From: Alkalimonas collagenimarina
GTDB taxonomy: Bacteria > Pseudomonadota > Gammaproteobacteria > Enterobacterales > Alteromonadaceae
Length of the DNA: 64,000 bases
Direction of reading: 5' to 3'
Assembly: GCF_030717845.1 (NCBI RefSeq)
Contig: NZ_JAUZVZ010000002.1
Location: 124,001 to 188,000, forward strand
This document shows, in pieces, positions 28,643 to 37,008 of this stretch. The stretch's first letter is position 1. Every line of letters begins with the position of its first letter. The position numbers and the translations under genes are program-made. The notes under the pieces are model-generated. The model saw nothing but the letters and a program-made list of their open reading frames with translations, made no database searches and had not been told where the DNA came from.

Positions 28643-31501
28643 ATGTATAAAAATAATAAGCTATCCAAAGCCGTGCGCCTCGCAATGGCTTTTGGTACTG
28701 TAGCTGCGGTTGCTTTTCCGAGCCACGCTATTGCCAATGTTGACGAAGAAGAAGCCGCTCCGGTTGAGCGTATTGAAGTAACTGGTTCACGTATTCGCCG
28801 TTTAGGTGAAATCGCACCGACACCAGTTACCGTGATTACTGGCGACTCCATTGTCGATTCTGGTGTCACTAACGTTGCTGATTTACTGCACCGTATGCCC
28901 AATACCTTGATTGGTCTGTCACCAGAAACCTCAAATAACACCATCTTCGCCAGTGGCTTGAACAACACTGACTTACGTGGTTTGGGTTCAAACCGTACCT
29001 TGGTACTGGTCAATGGTCGCCGTTTTGTTTCAGGTGCTCCGGGTAGCTCTGCAGTAGATTTAAACAACATCCCTACGGCCATGATCGACCGTATTGAAAT
29101 CACGACCGGTGGTTCATCTGCTGTGTATGGTTCTGATGCTGTGGCTGGTGTTGTTAACATTATCACCAAAACATCTTATGATGGGGTGACTCTTGATGTC
29201 TCTACCACTCAAACCAGACAGAGTGGTGGTGAAGAAGAGTACGCCTCACTGACTTTTGGTGCTGATTTAGGTCGTGCCAGCTTCATTTCAAATTTAAGTT
29301 GGGCGCGCCAAAAGCAAATCTCTTTCATGGATCGCGATTTCTTACGCAATGCACCCATCGTCATCCGTAACCCTGATTTGATCTCTGGTGATCCAAATAG
29401 CCCATTAGCTGTGGTTTGGGGCTATGGCGAGCAAGTACTGGCGTCCTACACCAAGAGCGGTACTTTTTCCGCTGGTGGTACTCGTTACACTTTCTCTGAC
29501 GACGGTTCGTTGCGTCCTCAGCAGCTGGGTCAACCTTTACCGCCATTAACCTCCGGCCGGGTCGATTACCTGGGTGGCGAAGGGTATAACTTTGCTGAAA
29601 ACTCCTTCATGCGTACCCCACTTGATCGTATAAACTTCATCACCAACATGAGTTATGAGTTTAATGATGATCACCGTATGCAGGTTGAGTTTAACTTATC
29701 TAAAACCGATGCGTATGGCGAAAGTTCACCTGCGTTCCTTAACCTGATCACGCAAGGTGACAATGCCTTGTTGCCACAAGATGCCCGTGATCTGATCAGC
29801 CAGCAAAATGTCGGTGCTACCTATCCTAACGGTGCTGTTAGCATGGGTTACCTGGCATCAGACTTTGGTAACCGTCAGTATTCTCAAGACCGGACTTTAG
29901 CTCGTATTTCGATAGGTTTTGATGGTGCGATTAACGATAACTGGATGTACAATGCTTATTTGACTTCAGGTCATGTGCAGGCCGATACTGAATGGTATGG
30001 CGAAATGTATGAAGATCGTTTCTACGACGCGGTTGATGCCATTGAACTTGATGGCCAGGTTGTTTGTCGTGATGAAATTGCCCGGGCTCAAGGTTGTTTG
30101 CCGCTGAATATCTTTGGCCGTGGTATTTATGATGCAGATGCATACGACTGGGTTAGTACTGATGCTATCCGTCGCTCTTCTATCCAGCAGCACGTGGCTG
30201 GTGTATCGGTGAACGGTGATATCATGGAGCTGCCTGCAGGTTGGTTGGCAGCAGCATTCGCTGTGGAGTACCGTAAAGAAAAAGCGAAAACCTTACCAGA
30301 TCCTGCGATGCGTGCTGGCTTGCTGTTTAACAACCAGTCTCAACCTCTAGATGGTGAGTTTGATGTTAAAGAAATCTCAGCAGAATTCTCAGTGCCATTG
30401 TTTGAAGGTTTGCCATTTATGGAAAGCCTGACGTTTGAAACTGCTGGCCGTGCCATGAACTATTCCACATCAGGTTCTGATACTGCCTGGAAAGTAGGCT
30501 TGAACTGGGAAGTGAATGATGAGCTGCGTATCCGTATCAATCGTTCTAAATCAGTACGTGCTCCTAACATTACTGAGTTATTCGCCCCACCGGGTCAGAC
30601 TTTCGCCGGTATTACCGACCTTTGTGCGACCAGTCAGCGCGACGGTTTAAACCCGGATTATCGTGAAAATATTCTGAATAACTGTGCGGCTCAAGGTATC
30701 CCGACAGATTTTGAACCATCACCTGAGTGGTTTGGTTCAACTCGTCCTGGCTTTATCATTGGTAACACAGATCTGACGAATGAATCTGCCAAAGATATCA
30801 CGATTGGCTTTGTCTACAACCCAAGCTTCGTTGACGACTTAAGTATCACGGTCGATTACTGGAAGTTTGACATGTCGAACATGATCCAGTCTTTCACGGC
30901 TAACAACCTGGTTCGTTACTGCTATCAGTCCAATTCAATTGACAATGTGTATTGTCCGCTTCTAGAGCGCGATCCGGAAACATTTGAAATTGTAAACTTC
31001 TTCCAGAAGCCAATTAACTCAGCATTAAGTACTACAGCTGGTGTTGATATTGAGACAAACTACCGTCTTTCTACCGATATTGGTGACTTTGGTATCCGCT
31101 GGATTGGTACTTACTTAGCTGAGCGTACCTTTAACCAAACTGGTTTTGCTGAAGATGAAATTGTACAAACGGGTGAGCAGGCACGTCCACGCTGGCGTAA
31201 CCGTTTGATCAGCAGCTATTCGTACAAAGATGTATCGGCTGTGTTAACCATGACACACCGTAAAAACTCTGTAGTGAATAATCAGTGGACTCCAAATCAG
31301 AACAACTATAACGATGTTCCTTCTTACATCACGTGGGATTTAACAGGCCGTTATAATGTAAACGACGATTTGCAGGTACGGGCTGGTATTTTGAATATGT
31401 TTGACAAGGCGCCTCCTCGTCTTCCAAACATGTACAATAATGGTAACTACTACGATATGATGGGCCAACGCTTTACCTTAGGTGTGAACTACACCTTCTA
31501 A
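28643..31501 (+). CDS. TonB-dependent outer membrane receptor 1
   Basis: This is an energised outer-membrane transporter. From the ATG at 28643, with AGGGAGA 7 bases upstream, it has 952 residues. It starts with a signal peptide (MYKNNKLSKAVRLAMAFG, cleavage probably after SHAIA), then VERIEVTGSRIRR. A plug domain (about 55-175) contains LRGLGSNRTLVLVNGRR and GSSAVYGSDAVAGVVNI, and a beta-barrel follows, ending in Phe (GVNYTF). The substrate is not evident; Alteromonadales carry many such receptors for peptides, oligosaccharides or other organic ligands. A terminator follows. Confidence 0.92.
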   Translation: MYKNNKLSKAVRLAMAFGTVAAVAFPSHAIANVDEEEAAPVERIEVTGSRIRRLGEIAPTPVTVITGDSIVDSGVTNVADLLHRMPNTLIGLSPETSNNTIFASGLNNTDLRGLGSNRTLVLVNGRRFVSGAPGSSAVDLNNIPTAMIDRIEITTGGSSAVYGSDAVAGVVNIITKTSYDGVTLDVSTTQTRQSGGEEEYASLTFGADLGRASFISNLSWARQKQISFMDRDFLRNAPIVIRNPDLISGDPNSPLAVVWGYGEQVLASYTKSGTFSAGGTRYTFSDDGSLRPQQLGQPLPPLTSGRVDYLGGEGYNFAENSFMRTPLDRINFITNMSYEFNDDHRMQVEFNLSKTDAYGESSPAFLNLITQGDNALLPQDARDLISQQNVGATYPNGAVSMGYLASDFGNRQYSQDRTLARISIGFDGAINDNWMYNAYLTSGHVQADTEWYGEMYEDRFYDAVDAIELDGQVVCRDEIARAQGCLPLNIFGRGIYDADAYDWVSTDAIRRSSIQQHVAGVSVNGDIMELPAGWLAAAFAVEYRKEKAKTLPDPAMRAGLLFNNQSQPLDGEFDVKEISAEFSVPLFEGLPFMESLTFETAGRAMNYSTSGSDTAWKVGLNWEVNDELRIRINRSKSVRAPNITELFAPPGQTFAGITDLCATSQRDGLNPDYRENILNNCAAQGIPTDFEPSPEWFGSTRPGFIIGNTDLTNESAKDITIGFVYNPSFVDDLSITVDYWKFDMSNMIQSFTANNLVRYCYQSNSIDNVYCPLLERDPETFEIVNFFQKPINSALSTTAGVDIETNYRLSTDIGDFGIRWIGTYLAERTFNQTGFAEDEIVQTGEQARPRWRNRLISSYSYKDVSAVLTMTHRKNSVVNNQWTPNQNNYNDVPSYITWDLTGRYNVNDDLQVRAGILNMFDKAPPRLPNMYNNGNYYDMMGQRFTLGVNYTF

Positions 31502-31524
31502 GCAAGCACTGTAATCAGTATCTA

Positions 31525-31555
31525 AAACCAGCGCTTACTAGCGCTGGTTTTTTTT
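31525..31555 (+). terminator. Rho-independent terminator after TonB receptor 1
   Basis: AAACCAGCGCT (31525-31535) pairs perfectly with AGCGCTGGTTT (31540-31550) around a four-base loop, followed by a T run. It is a strong terminator, so the second receptor is a separate transcription unit. Confidence 0.92.
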
Positions 31556-32032
31556 GAGCTAACCATTCTAAACAGTCTTTTTATCCTATTCCTGCTTTCA
31601 GCTTCAAGTAACTCCTACGTGTTCAATTTTCTTCAACTTAGTTAAAAGTTCATTTGCATGAATACTTAAGTCAAGTTATTAAATGGCTTTGTGTACATTT
31701 TAATTTACATGCTGTTCTGCAAAGAAACAGCGGATAAGTTGCAGCTAACATCAGCTAAAGGGGCAGAAACCCTCAGGTTGAAGCATATCCCTCGCTTTTG
31801 TTGAGTCGTTTTTATATCGCTCTATAGCCTAATTTTGGTTGTACATCGTATTTGTATTGCAGCAGATGAAAAAATTGTTCCTTAAAATGAGTTGACCCTA
31901 TGGAAAAAATACGTTTATTATCAAGCGTGACAAACGGGTGTATTCCCGTGTTCAACGGCCGGTCAGCTGCCGAAAAAGGCTGATAACCGCAAAAAATAGA
32001 ATCACTTTTACCAGTGATCCAGGGAGAAATAC
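31556..32032 (+). promoter_or_regulatory. Promoter and structured leader of TonB receptor 2
   Basis: This 477-bp AT-rich gap contains no convincing gene. TTGACC (31892-31897) and TATTAT (31916-31921), 18 bases apart, form a plausible promoter with transcription near 31928. The roughly 105-base leader can fold ACGGG/CCCGT (31934-31949). Just before the ribosome site it can also fold ATCACT/AGTGAT (32001-32018). AGGGAGAA at 32021-32028 precedes the start. I could not match the leader to a known riboswitch class. Confidence 0.5.
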
Positions 32033-34843
32033 ATGTATACAAATAATAAACTAAGCAAAGCTGTGCGCTTGGCCATTGCTTTTAGTGCTGCCTCAGCGAC
32101 TGCTTTTACTGCTCAGGTAGCAGCCGCTGACGAAGAAGACACGGTTCGCGTCGAGCGCATCGAAGTAACTGGTTCACGTATTCGCCGTACCGATCTTGAA
32201 CAGTCTGTGCCTATTACGGTTATTGACCGTGATGCCATTGATTTATCTGGTCAGACATCTATTACTGATGTTATTCGTGGAACCGCATTTAACAGTGCTG
32301 GTTCTTTCCGTCCTCAATCAGGTAATGCTGCTCAAGGTACTTCTACTGTAAGCATGCGTGGTTTAGGTGCATCCCGTACCTTAGTTCTGATTGATGGCCG
32401 TCGTTTGCCAACATCACCTTCAACTGGTTCTGGTCAGGATTTGAACGCTATCCCATTGGCGGCAGTTGAGCGCATCGAAATTTTATCTGATGGTGCTTCT
32501 GCTGTTTATGGTTCTGATGCCATCGGTGGTGTAATCAACGTCATCACCCGTCGTGACTTCAATGGCGTTGAATTGCGCATTGGTGCGTCAGAGGTATCGT
32601 TGCCAAGAGAGGGTGGTGGTCGTGAAGAAGGTTCAGTTGTCTTCGGCTCATCAAATAATACCACTCGTATGGTTGGTGGCGTGTCTTGGAATAGCCGTGA
32701 TATCATCTTTGAAAATGCTTATGATTGGGTCGTTCCAGGTAACTCTATCTACGGCAACAACTACACTGAAGCTAATAATTCTCAAGGCTTCCGTTCTATT
32801 CCCGATGGTTGTACTTCCCAAGACTTTATCTTAAATCCTGCTCAAAATAACAGTGCAGTGCTTGCGCCAGGTGAAGATCCAACAGTCTTAGATACGTTCC
32901 AACAGTGTGGGTATAATTTTAATGCCACCAACGCCAATGAAGCCTCTACCGCTAACCGTGGTTTGTTTGTAAAAGTTGAACACGAGATTAACCAAGACTG
33001 GACTATTTTTGCTAATGTAAATGCTGCCAAAACCAAGTCCTTTGGTCGTTATGCACCATCTTTGAATGATCCTGGCAGTCTGTTGCGTGCAAATAGCTGG
33101 AATAACCCGACGAACCCAGCTAACATTGATGCTGGTGGTGTCTATGATGCAGCTGCTGTAGATGGCAGCCGCGATGTACCGCGTGTTGACGCTGATGGTA
33201 ATGTGACAAGTGCTTTCCCTAATGCAGGCGAAAATCGTGATCTGAAATACTGGCACCGTTTTGCATCAATTGGTGATCGTGATAGTTATGTAGATAACTA
33301 TGCGACGGACTTGCTAGTTGGTGCTCAGGGCCGTGTTGGAGATATTGATCTAGACTTCGGTGTTCGCACTAGCAAGAGTAAATCTTTCGATATTGGTTAC
33401 AACTATTTGCTGCGCTCAGCAGCTGACACTGCCGTGAACATAACCACGGAAGAAGTTGCTGCCGGTATGGCTGCTGACCCAAATTTTGTTTTCTACGATC
33501 TACGTGATCCACTAGGTTCACGCTACGACAGCAACCCAGATCAAGCTGGTGCTTATCAGCAGCTGATCAACGGTATGAACGTAACCATTTCTCGCGTTAG
33601 TCAGTTTGATCAACAAGAAGCGTTTGCTTCTGCAGCCTTTGATGTGTTCGAGATGAATGCTGGTATGGCGCAAATGGTTGTTGGTGCTGAGTATCGTAAA
33701 GAAACTTATGTCGATCAGTATGATGCATTGTCAGAAGCTGGTGTGGTAGGCGGCTCTGCTGGTAACTCCGCTGGTGGTTCACGTAACGTTAAATCGGCTT
33801 ACTTCGAAGCTTTATTCCCGATTCTGGATAACTTGGAAGCGACCTTAGCAGGTCGTTACGATAATTACTCTGATTACGGTAGTGATTTTTCACCAAAAGT
33901 ATCTTTGCGTTATGAACCAATGGATGCGCTAGTTCTCCGTGCTTCATATGGCAAGGGTTTCCGTGCTCCAACGCTTGATCAGATCACCATGGCACCATCT
34001 TCAGGGAATCCGGCAGTGGAAGATCCAGCCACCTGCTTGAACTTTGGTAATGATTTTGACTGCTCGGTTCAGGTGCGTCAACTTACTCAAGCCAACCCGG
34101 ATCTTGAATCAGAGCAATCTACCCAGTATGCGCTAGGTGTTGCTTATCAGCCAACTGACTGGTTCAACTTTGCTGTTGATTATTACAACATTAAAATCGA
34201 AGATAGAATCGCGCTATTTGGTGCGGTCCAGTTAATTGCTTTGGAAGCAGCTGGCGATCCAATTCCTGCTGGTTTAGGTGTGACACGTGGCGGTAACCCG
34301 CAAGCAGTTCCTGCTGGTAGTCCAGCACTTCCTATTTTGGGTGTAAATGGCGGTTATGCCAACCAAGGGGACTGGGAGACATCTGGTCTTGATTTTAACT
34401 TCAGAACTAACTTCGATTTTGGTCAGTTTGGACGTTTGAATCAGAATCTGCAATTAAGCTATGCGTTGGAAAGTAAAGTAGATGGTGGACGTAATCTGGT
34501 TGGCGAGCGTAACCCTGGTATCCCAGGTTCTATGCCTCGTAGCCGTGGTACATTGAATAACGTTTATGCTTTCCATGACTTTGACTTCAGTTGGAACATC
34601 AACATGATTGAAGGTCAGAACCGTTATAATAATCTGGATACACAGCCTCGTTTGGGTACATGGATTACTCATGATTTGCAAGTTGGCTATAGCACTAGCT
34701 GGAATGGTAAGGTGACCATTGGTATGCTGAATGCCTTTGAGAAAAAACCTGAGCTGATTTCTGCAGGTGGTCGTAACTACAACTTTAACTTGTACGATGC
34801 ATTTGGTCGCGTTTCTTATATTCGCTACTCGCAATCGTTCTAA
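32033..34843 (+). CDS. TonB-dependent outer membrane receptor 2
   Basis: This 936-residue receptor begins MYTNNKLSKAVRLAIAFS with a signal peptide cut near VAAA, then VERIEVTGSRIRR, identical over 13 residues to receptor 1. The plug has SMRGLGASRTLVLIDGRR and GASAVYGSDAIGGVINVITRR. The barrel ends YIRYSQSF, with a terminal Phe. Beyond the N-terminal cassette and plug motifs the two barrels look different, so they probably bind different ligands. TonB/ExbBD are not encoded nearby. It has its own promoter and terminator. Confidence 0.92.
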   Translation: MYTNNKLSKAVRLAIAFSAASATAFTAQVAAADEEDTVRVERIEVTGSRIRRTDLEQSVPITVIDRDAIDLSGQTSITDVIRGTAFNSAGSFRPQSGNAAQGTSTVSMRGLGASRTLVLIDGRRLPTSPSTGSGQDLNAIPLAAVERIEILSDGASAVYGSDAIGGVINVITRRDFNGVELRIGASEVSLPREGGGREEGSVVFGSSNNTTRMVGGVSWNSRDIIFENAYDWVVPGNSIYGNNYTEANNSQGFRSIPDGCTSQDFILNPAQNNSAVLAPGEDPTVLDTFQQCGYNFNATNANEASTANRGLFVKVEHEINQDWTIFANVNAAKTKSFGRYAPSLNDPGSLLRANSWNNPTNPANIDAGGVYDAAAVDGSRDVPRVDADGNVTSAFPNAGENRDLKYWHRFASIGDRDSYVDNYATDLLVGAQGRVGDIDLDFGVRTSKSKSFDIGYNYLLRSAADTAVNITTEEVAAGMAADPNFVFYDLRDPLGSRYDSNPDQAGAYQQLINGMNVTISRVSQFDQQEAFASAAFDVFEMNAGMAQMVVGAEYRKETYVDQYDALSEAGVVGGSAGNSAGGSRNVKSAYFEALFPILDNLEATLAGRYDNYSDYGSDFSPKVSLRYEPMDALVLRASYGKGFRAPTLDQITMAPSSGNPAVEDPATCLNFGNDFDCSVQVRQLTQANPDLESEQSTQYALGVAYQPTDWFNFAVDYYNIKIEDRIALFGAVQLIALEAAGDPIPAGLGVTRGGNPQAVPAGSPALPILGVNGGYANQGDWETSGLDFNFRTNFDFGQFGRLNQNLQLSYALESKVDGGRNLVGERNPGIPGSMPRSRGTLNNVYAFHDFDFSWNINMIEGQNRYNNLDTQPRLGTWITHDLQVGYSTSWNGKVTIGMLNAFEKKPELISAGGRNYNFNLYDAFGRVSYIRYSQSF

Positions 34844-34860
34844 GCTAATGTTGTAATTTA

Positions 34861-34888
34861 AAAAAGGCAGGGTTATCCTGCCTTTTTT
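34861..34888 (+). terminator. Rho-independent terminator after TonB receptor 2
   Basis: AAAAAGGCAGG (34861-34871) pairs with CCTGCCTTTTT (34877-34887) around GTTAT, with the T tract forming part of the stem. The methyltransferase start lies only 22 bases further on. Confidence 0.92.
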
Positions 34889-34910
34889 TATGGGCATATG
34901 GTAGTGATCT

Positions 34911-35855
34911 ATGGAGCACTGGAACAGCTATTGGCATCAAACAAAGAGTCTGAATAGCTTTGCGGAAGATGAGTCTTCACCCGGCTATAATGGGGCTGTA
35001 TTAGACTATTGGCATCAGTTGTTTGCATCATTTCCAACTGGTAGTACCATCCTGGATGTAGCGACTGGTAATGGGGCTTTAGCTGTCTCTTTGGTGGACT
35101 TTTCCAACACAGTAAAAGCAAACTTTCAGGTTTTGGCTTCTGATCTTGCTGCTATTCAACCACTTAGCACCATTGCCGCACAACCGGATGTTCTCAAGCT
35201 ATTACGTCAAGTTTGTTTCTATTCTGAAACACCTACTGAGCAGCTCCCCTTCGCTCAGAACAGCCTTGACGCTGTGATCAGCCAATTTGGTTTTGAATAT
35301 TCGAAGCGAAAAGCAGCAATGCAGGAGGTTTTACGAGTTCTTAAACCCACGGGGTCTTTCAGCGCTATGATCCACCATAGAAGTTCTGTTTTGACGAAAG
35401 ACTGTGAAAGCGGTCTGGCTTTTTACAGCGATGTTGCAGACTGTCATTTTTTTGCTGTCGCTACGGAGCTGCTTACGATAGCAGACAGTGAGCCGAAACA
35501 ACTTAGCAGCCAGCAGCGTACACAATACCTCAATAAAAAGTTGTTTAAGTTGGCACAGGACTTACAAGGGATATGTGTCAATACGACTAAAGAATACTGG
35601 TGTCAGGATTTCCTGCAACGTGTCTCACCACTTTTTATGCAAGTTAAACCTGGACATCTGCAATTACTTAAGAGATTTCAACATGATATTTTGAGCCATG
35701 AGGCTCGTCTGAATGATCAGCTTGCATCTGCATGGTCTGAACAGGATGCAGAAGATTTTTCTGCTTGCGTTTTGCGAGCAGGACACCAAAGTAATATCTC
35801 CCCATTCTTATTGGACAATGACCTTTTTGGTTGGACATTAAAAATGACAAAGTGA
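34911..35855 (+). CDS. Class I SAM-dependent methyltransferase
   Basis: This is a predicted cytoplasmic methyltransferase of 314 residues. ILDVATGNGALAVSL near residue 45 is the SAM-binding motif I. QLPFAQNSLDAVISQFGFEY near 110 fits the UbiE/Methyltransf_11 pattern, followed by MQEVLRVLKPTGSFSAM. The last 140 residues are helical-looking and not recognised. The acceptor substrate is unknown. The start ATG at 34911 has no clear ribosome site, and it follows the receptor 2 terminator by 22 bases, so its expression may depend on readthrough. Confidence 0.82.
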   Translation: MEHWNSYWHQTKSLNSFAEDESSPGYNGAVLDYWHQLFASFPTGSTILDVATGNGALAVSLVDFSNTVKANFQVLASDLAAIQPLSTIAAQPDVLKLLRQVCFYSETPTEQLPFAQNSLDAVISQFGFEYSKRKAAMQEVLRVLKPTGSFSAMIHHRSSVLTKDCESGLAFYSDVADCHFFAVATELLTIADSEPKQLSSQQRTQYLNKKLFKLAQDLQGICVNTTKEYWCQDFLQRVSPLFMQVKPGHLQLLKRFQHDILSHEARLNDQLASAWSEQDAEDFSACVLRAGHQSNISPFLLDNDLFGWTLKMTK

Positions 35856-35882
35856 ATCCTTGTTCCCAAAAAAATTGTAATT

Positions 35883-35903
35883 AAATGTACAAAACATTTT
35901 TTT
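35883..35903 (+). terminator. Weak AT-rich hairpin with T tract after the methyltransferase
   Basis: AAATGT (35883-35888) pairs with ACATTT (35894-35899) around ACAAA and is followed by four more T. The stem is short and AT-rich, so this is only a possible terminator in an unusually AT-rich 100-bp spacer. Confidence 0.35.
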
Positions 35904-35957
35904 AGGTTGTAATTGTGATAAATTTGTTTTTTATTAAGGTTTAAGGGAGGAGAAATA

Positions 35958-36233
35958 ATGAGGACGTTTTTTTTAACTATTGCTATGGCATGTGCTCTTG
36001 GAGCTTGTCAGTCGACAGGCACAGCTCACAATGCTAATAGTGAAGAAAATGTTGAAGTGGCATCAGCAGACGGACCTACCGTGTATTGCCGAAATGAACG
36101 GTCAACTGGTTCGAATTTGAGAACAAGAGTATGTCGGACCGCCGAACAAGTAGAGCAAGATCGCGATGAAGCTGAACGCATGCTACGCGATAATGTGGGG
36201 CAAGCTGCAAGCCCGCGAGCTAACGGGGGTTAG
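35958..36233 (+). CDS. Small secreted lipoprotein, function unknown
   Basis: This 91-residue protein has a lipoprotein signal peptide: MRTFFLTIAMACALGACQS, with the lipobox LGAC giving Cys17 as the lipidated residue. The mature part is polar and has YCRNERSTGSNLRTRVCRT, with two Cys about 15 apart that could form a disulfide, then an acidic/basic helix ending in a Gly/Asn-rich tail. I have seen similar CRxERxTGSxxxxRVCRT motifs in small proteobacterial proteins of unknown function. GGGAGGAG is a very strong ribosome site. It overlaps the convergent zinc-finger gene by 14 bases. Confidence 0.78.
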   Translation: MRTFFLTIAMACALGACQSTGTAHNANSEENVEVASADGPTVYCRNERSTGSNLRTRVCRTAEQVEQDRDEAERMLRDNVGQAASPRANGG

Positions 36234-36567
36234 AACATATTTTGCAACGCTGCTCAGTCGGATCGGCATCCAGCCGATCCAGTTCTATCTTTGCTTCACA
36301 ATCACAACAGATACCATATAATCCAATCTCCATCTGACTCAAAGCGGCCTGAATAGCTTCAAGCCGGACACTCACTTCTAGTAACCCCGGCGTTTGCCAT
36401 TGCAGCAAAACCTCAGGCCAGCGGGCTATGGTGAGTTGCATCAATCTAAGCTCCAGTTGCTGGAACTCTACCCGGTTTTGCTGAGCCAAAAAATCCATGA
36501 TCTGTTGCTGCAGCAGCTGTTGCTCATTGAGTAAGCGAGTGCGTAATTGGTTCAAGCGAATAGACAT
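36220..36567 (-). CDS. DksA/TraR-type zinc-finger protein
   Basis: This 115-residue protein starts at the ATG at 36567, with CAGGG about 8 bases upstream. Its first 80 residues form Gln/Leu-rich helices. The C-terminus has the DksA-like finger YGICCDCEAKIELDRLDADP then EQRCKIC, with two CxxC pairs. DksA proteins enter the RNA polymerase secondary channel and modulate rRNA and stress promoters with ppGpp. This one is shorter than DksA (about 150) and lacks an obvious DxxDxA tip, so its mode may differ. It is a single gene. Confidence 0.8.
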   Translation of the reverse strand: MSIRLNQLRTRLLNEQQLLQQQIMDFLAQQNRVEFQQLELRLMQLTIARWPEVLLQWQTPGLLEVSVRLEAIQAALSQMEIGLYGICCDCEAKIELDRLDADPTEQRCKICSNPR

Positions 36568-36623
36568 GATGTGCCCTGATACTTGCAATATAGGGTAGTT
36601 TTACCTAAGTTAGTTGGTCGGGT

Positions 36624-36639
36624 TGTGATGTACATCAAA
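36624..36639. promoter_or_regulatory. CRP/FNR-like palindromic site
   Basis: TGTGA-TGTACA-TCAAA (36624-36639) matches 9 of 10 bases of the CRP half-sites TGTGA-N6-TCACA. The inner GTGAT-GTAC-ATCAA matches 9 of 10 of the FNR pattern TTGAT-N4-ATCAA. The core TGATGTACATCA (36626-36637) is a perfect palindrome. It lies between the divergent zinc-finger gene and the small membrane peptide. Confidence 0.5.
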
Positions 36640-36655
36640 CAAGACTGCAGTCTTG
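36640..36655. promoter_or_regulatory. Perfect 16-bp palindrome, possible operator
   Basis: CAAGACTG and CAGTCTTG abut as a perfect 16-bp palindrome immediately next to the CRP/FNR-like site, with centres 16 bp apart. It is a candidate repressor or activator site in the divergent region. No factor can be named from the sequence. Confidence 0.45.
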
Positions 36656-36793
36656 ATGCATTTTGACTGGGCATGGTTTGATTTACATACAGGGCCACCA
36701 AGCTAAGTCTTGCTTTCATCACTAAAGGGATAGTGCAACGAGTCAGGATCGGCTAAAATAAAGCGCTCTGACAGATGAACAATGAGGTATATT

Positions 36794-36916
36794 GTGGCGG
36801 ATGAAAACTTCAAAGAAAGCTTTAGCTTAGTGCAATTCTCCCTATTTTTAGTGGTCTTTGTGCTGTTATTACTGCAAGCTCCAATCGTGCGTTGGCTGCA
36901 GGTCGCCATGGGCTAA
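36794..36916 (+). CDS. 40-residue single-pass membrane peptide
   Basis: This is a short gene from GTG (36794) to TAA, with GAGG at 36784-36787, six bases upstream. The product begins MADENFKESFSLVQ and continues with a strongly hydrophobic helix (FSLFLVVFVLLLLQAPIV), ending RWLQVAMG. That layout (acidic N-terminus, one membrane helix, short basic end) is typical of regulatory small membrane proteins. It is 92 bases before apt. The coding call rests on the ribosome site and composition only; function is unknown. Confidence 0.6.
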   Translation: MADENFKESFSLVQFSLFLVVFVLLLLQAPIVRWLQVAMG

Positions 36917-36934
36917 CCCGGGCTAAATACTACA

Positions 36935-36954
36935 AAACCGCCTTGGCGGCTTTC
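36935..36954 (+). terminator. Weak terminator-like hairpin before apt
   Basis: AAACCGC and GCGGCTT flank a CTTG loop around 36935-36952, followed by TCTC rather than a clean T tract. It may end the small-peptide transcript before apt, but the signal is weak. Confidence 0.35.
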
Positions 36955-37008
36955 TCATGAAAACTAAAGCCATCCTGGTGGCAATGAATAAACAACAGGT
37001 TCCTAACT

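Noticed and set aside
31928-32032. Cyclic di-GMP (GEMM) or cobalamin riboswitch in the TonB receptor 2 leader
   Set aside because: Conserved cores of these classes are absent; only simple hairpins are visible.
34844-34910. Methyltransferase as part of a TonB receptor 2 operon
   Set aside because: A strong terminator lies between them, so joint transcription cannot be assumed.
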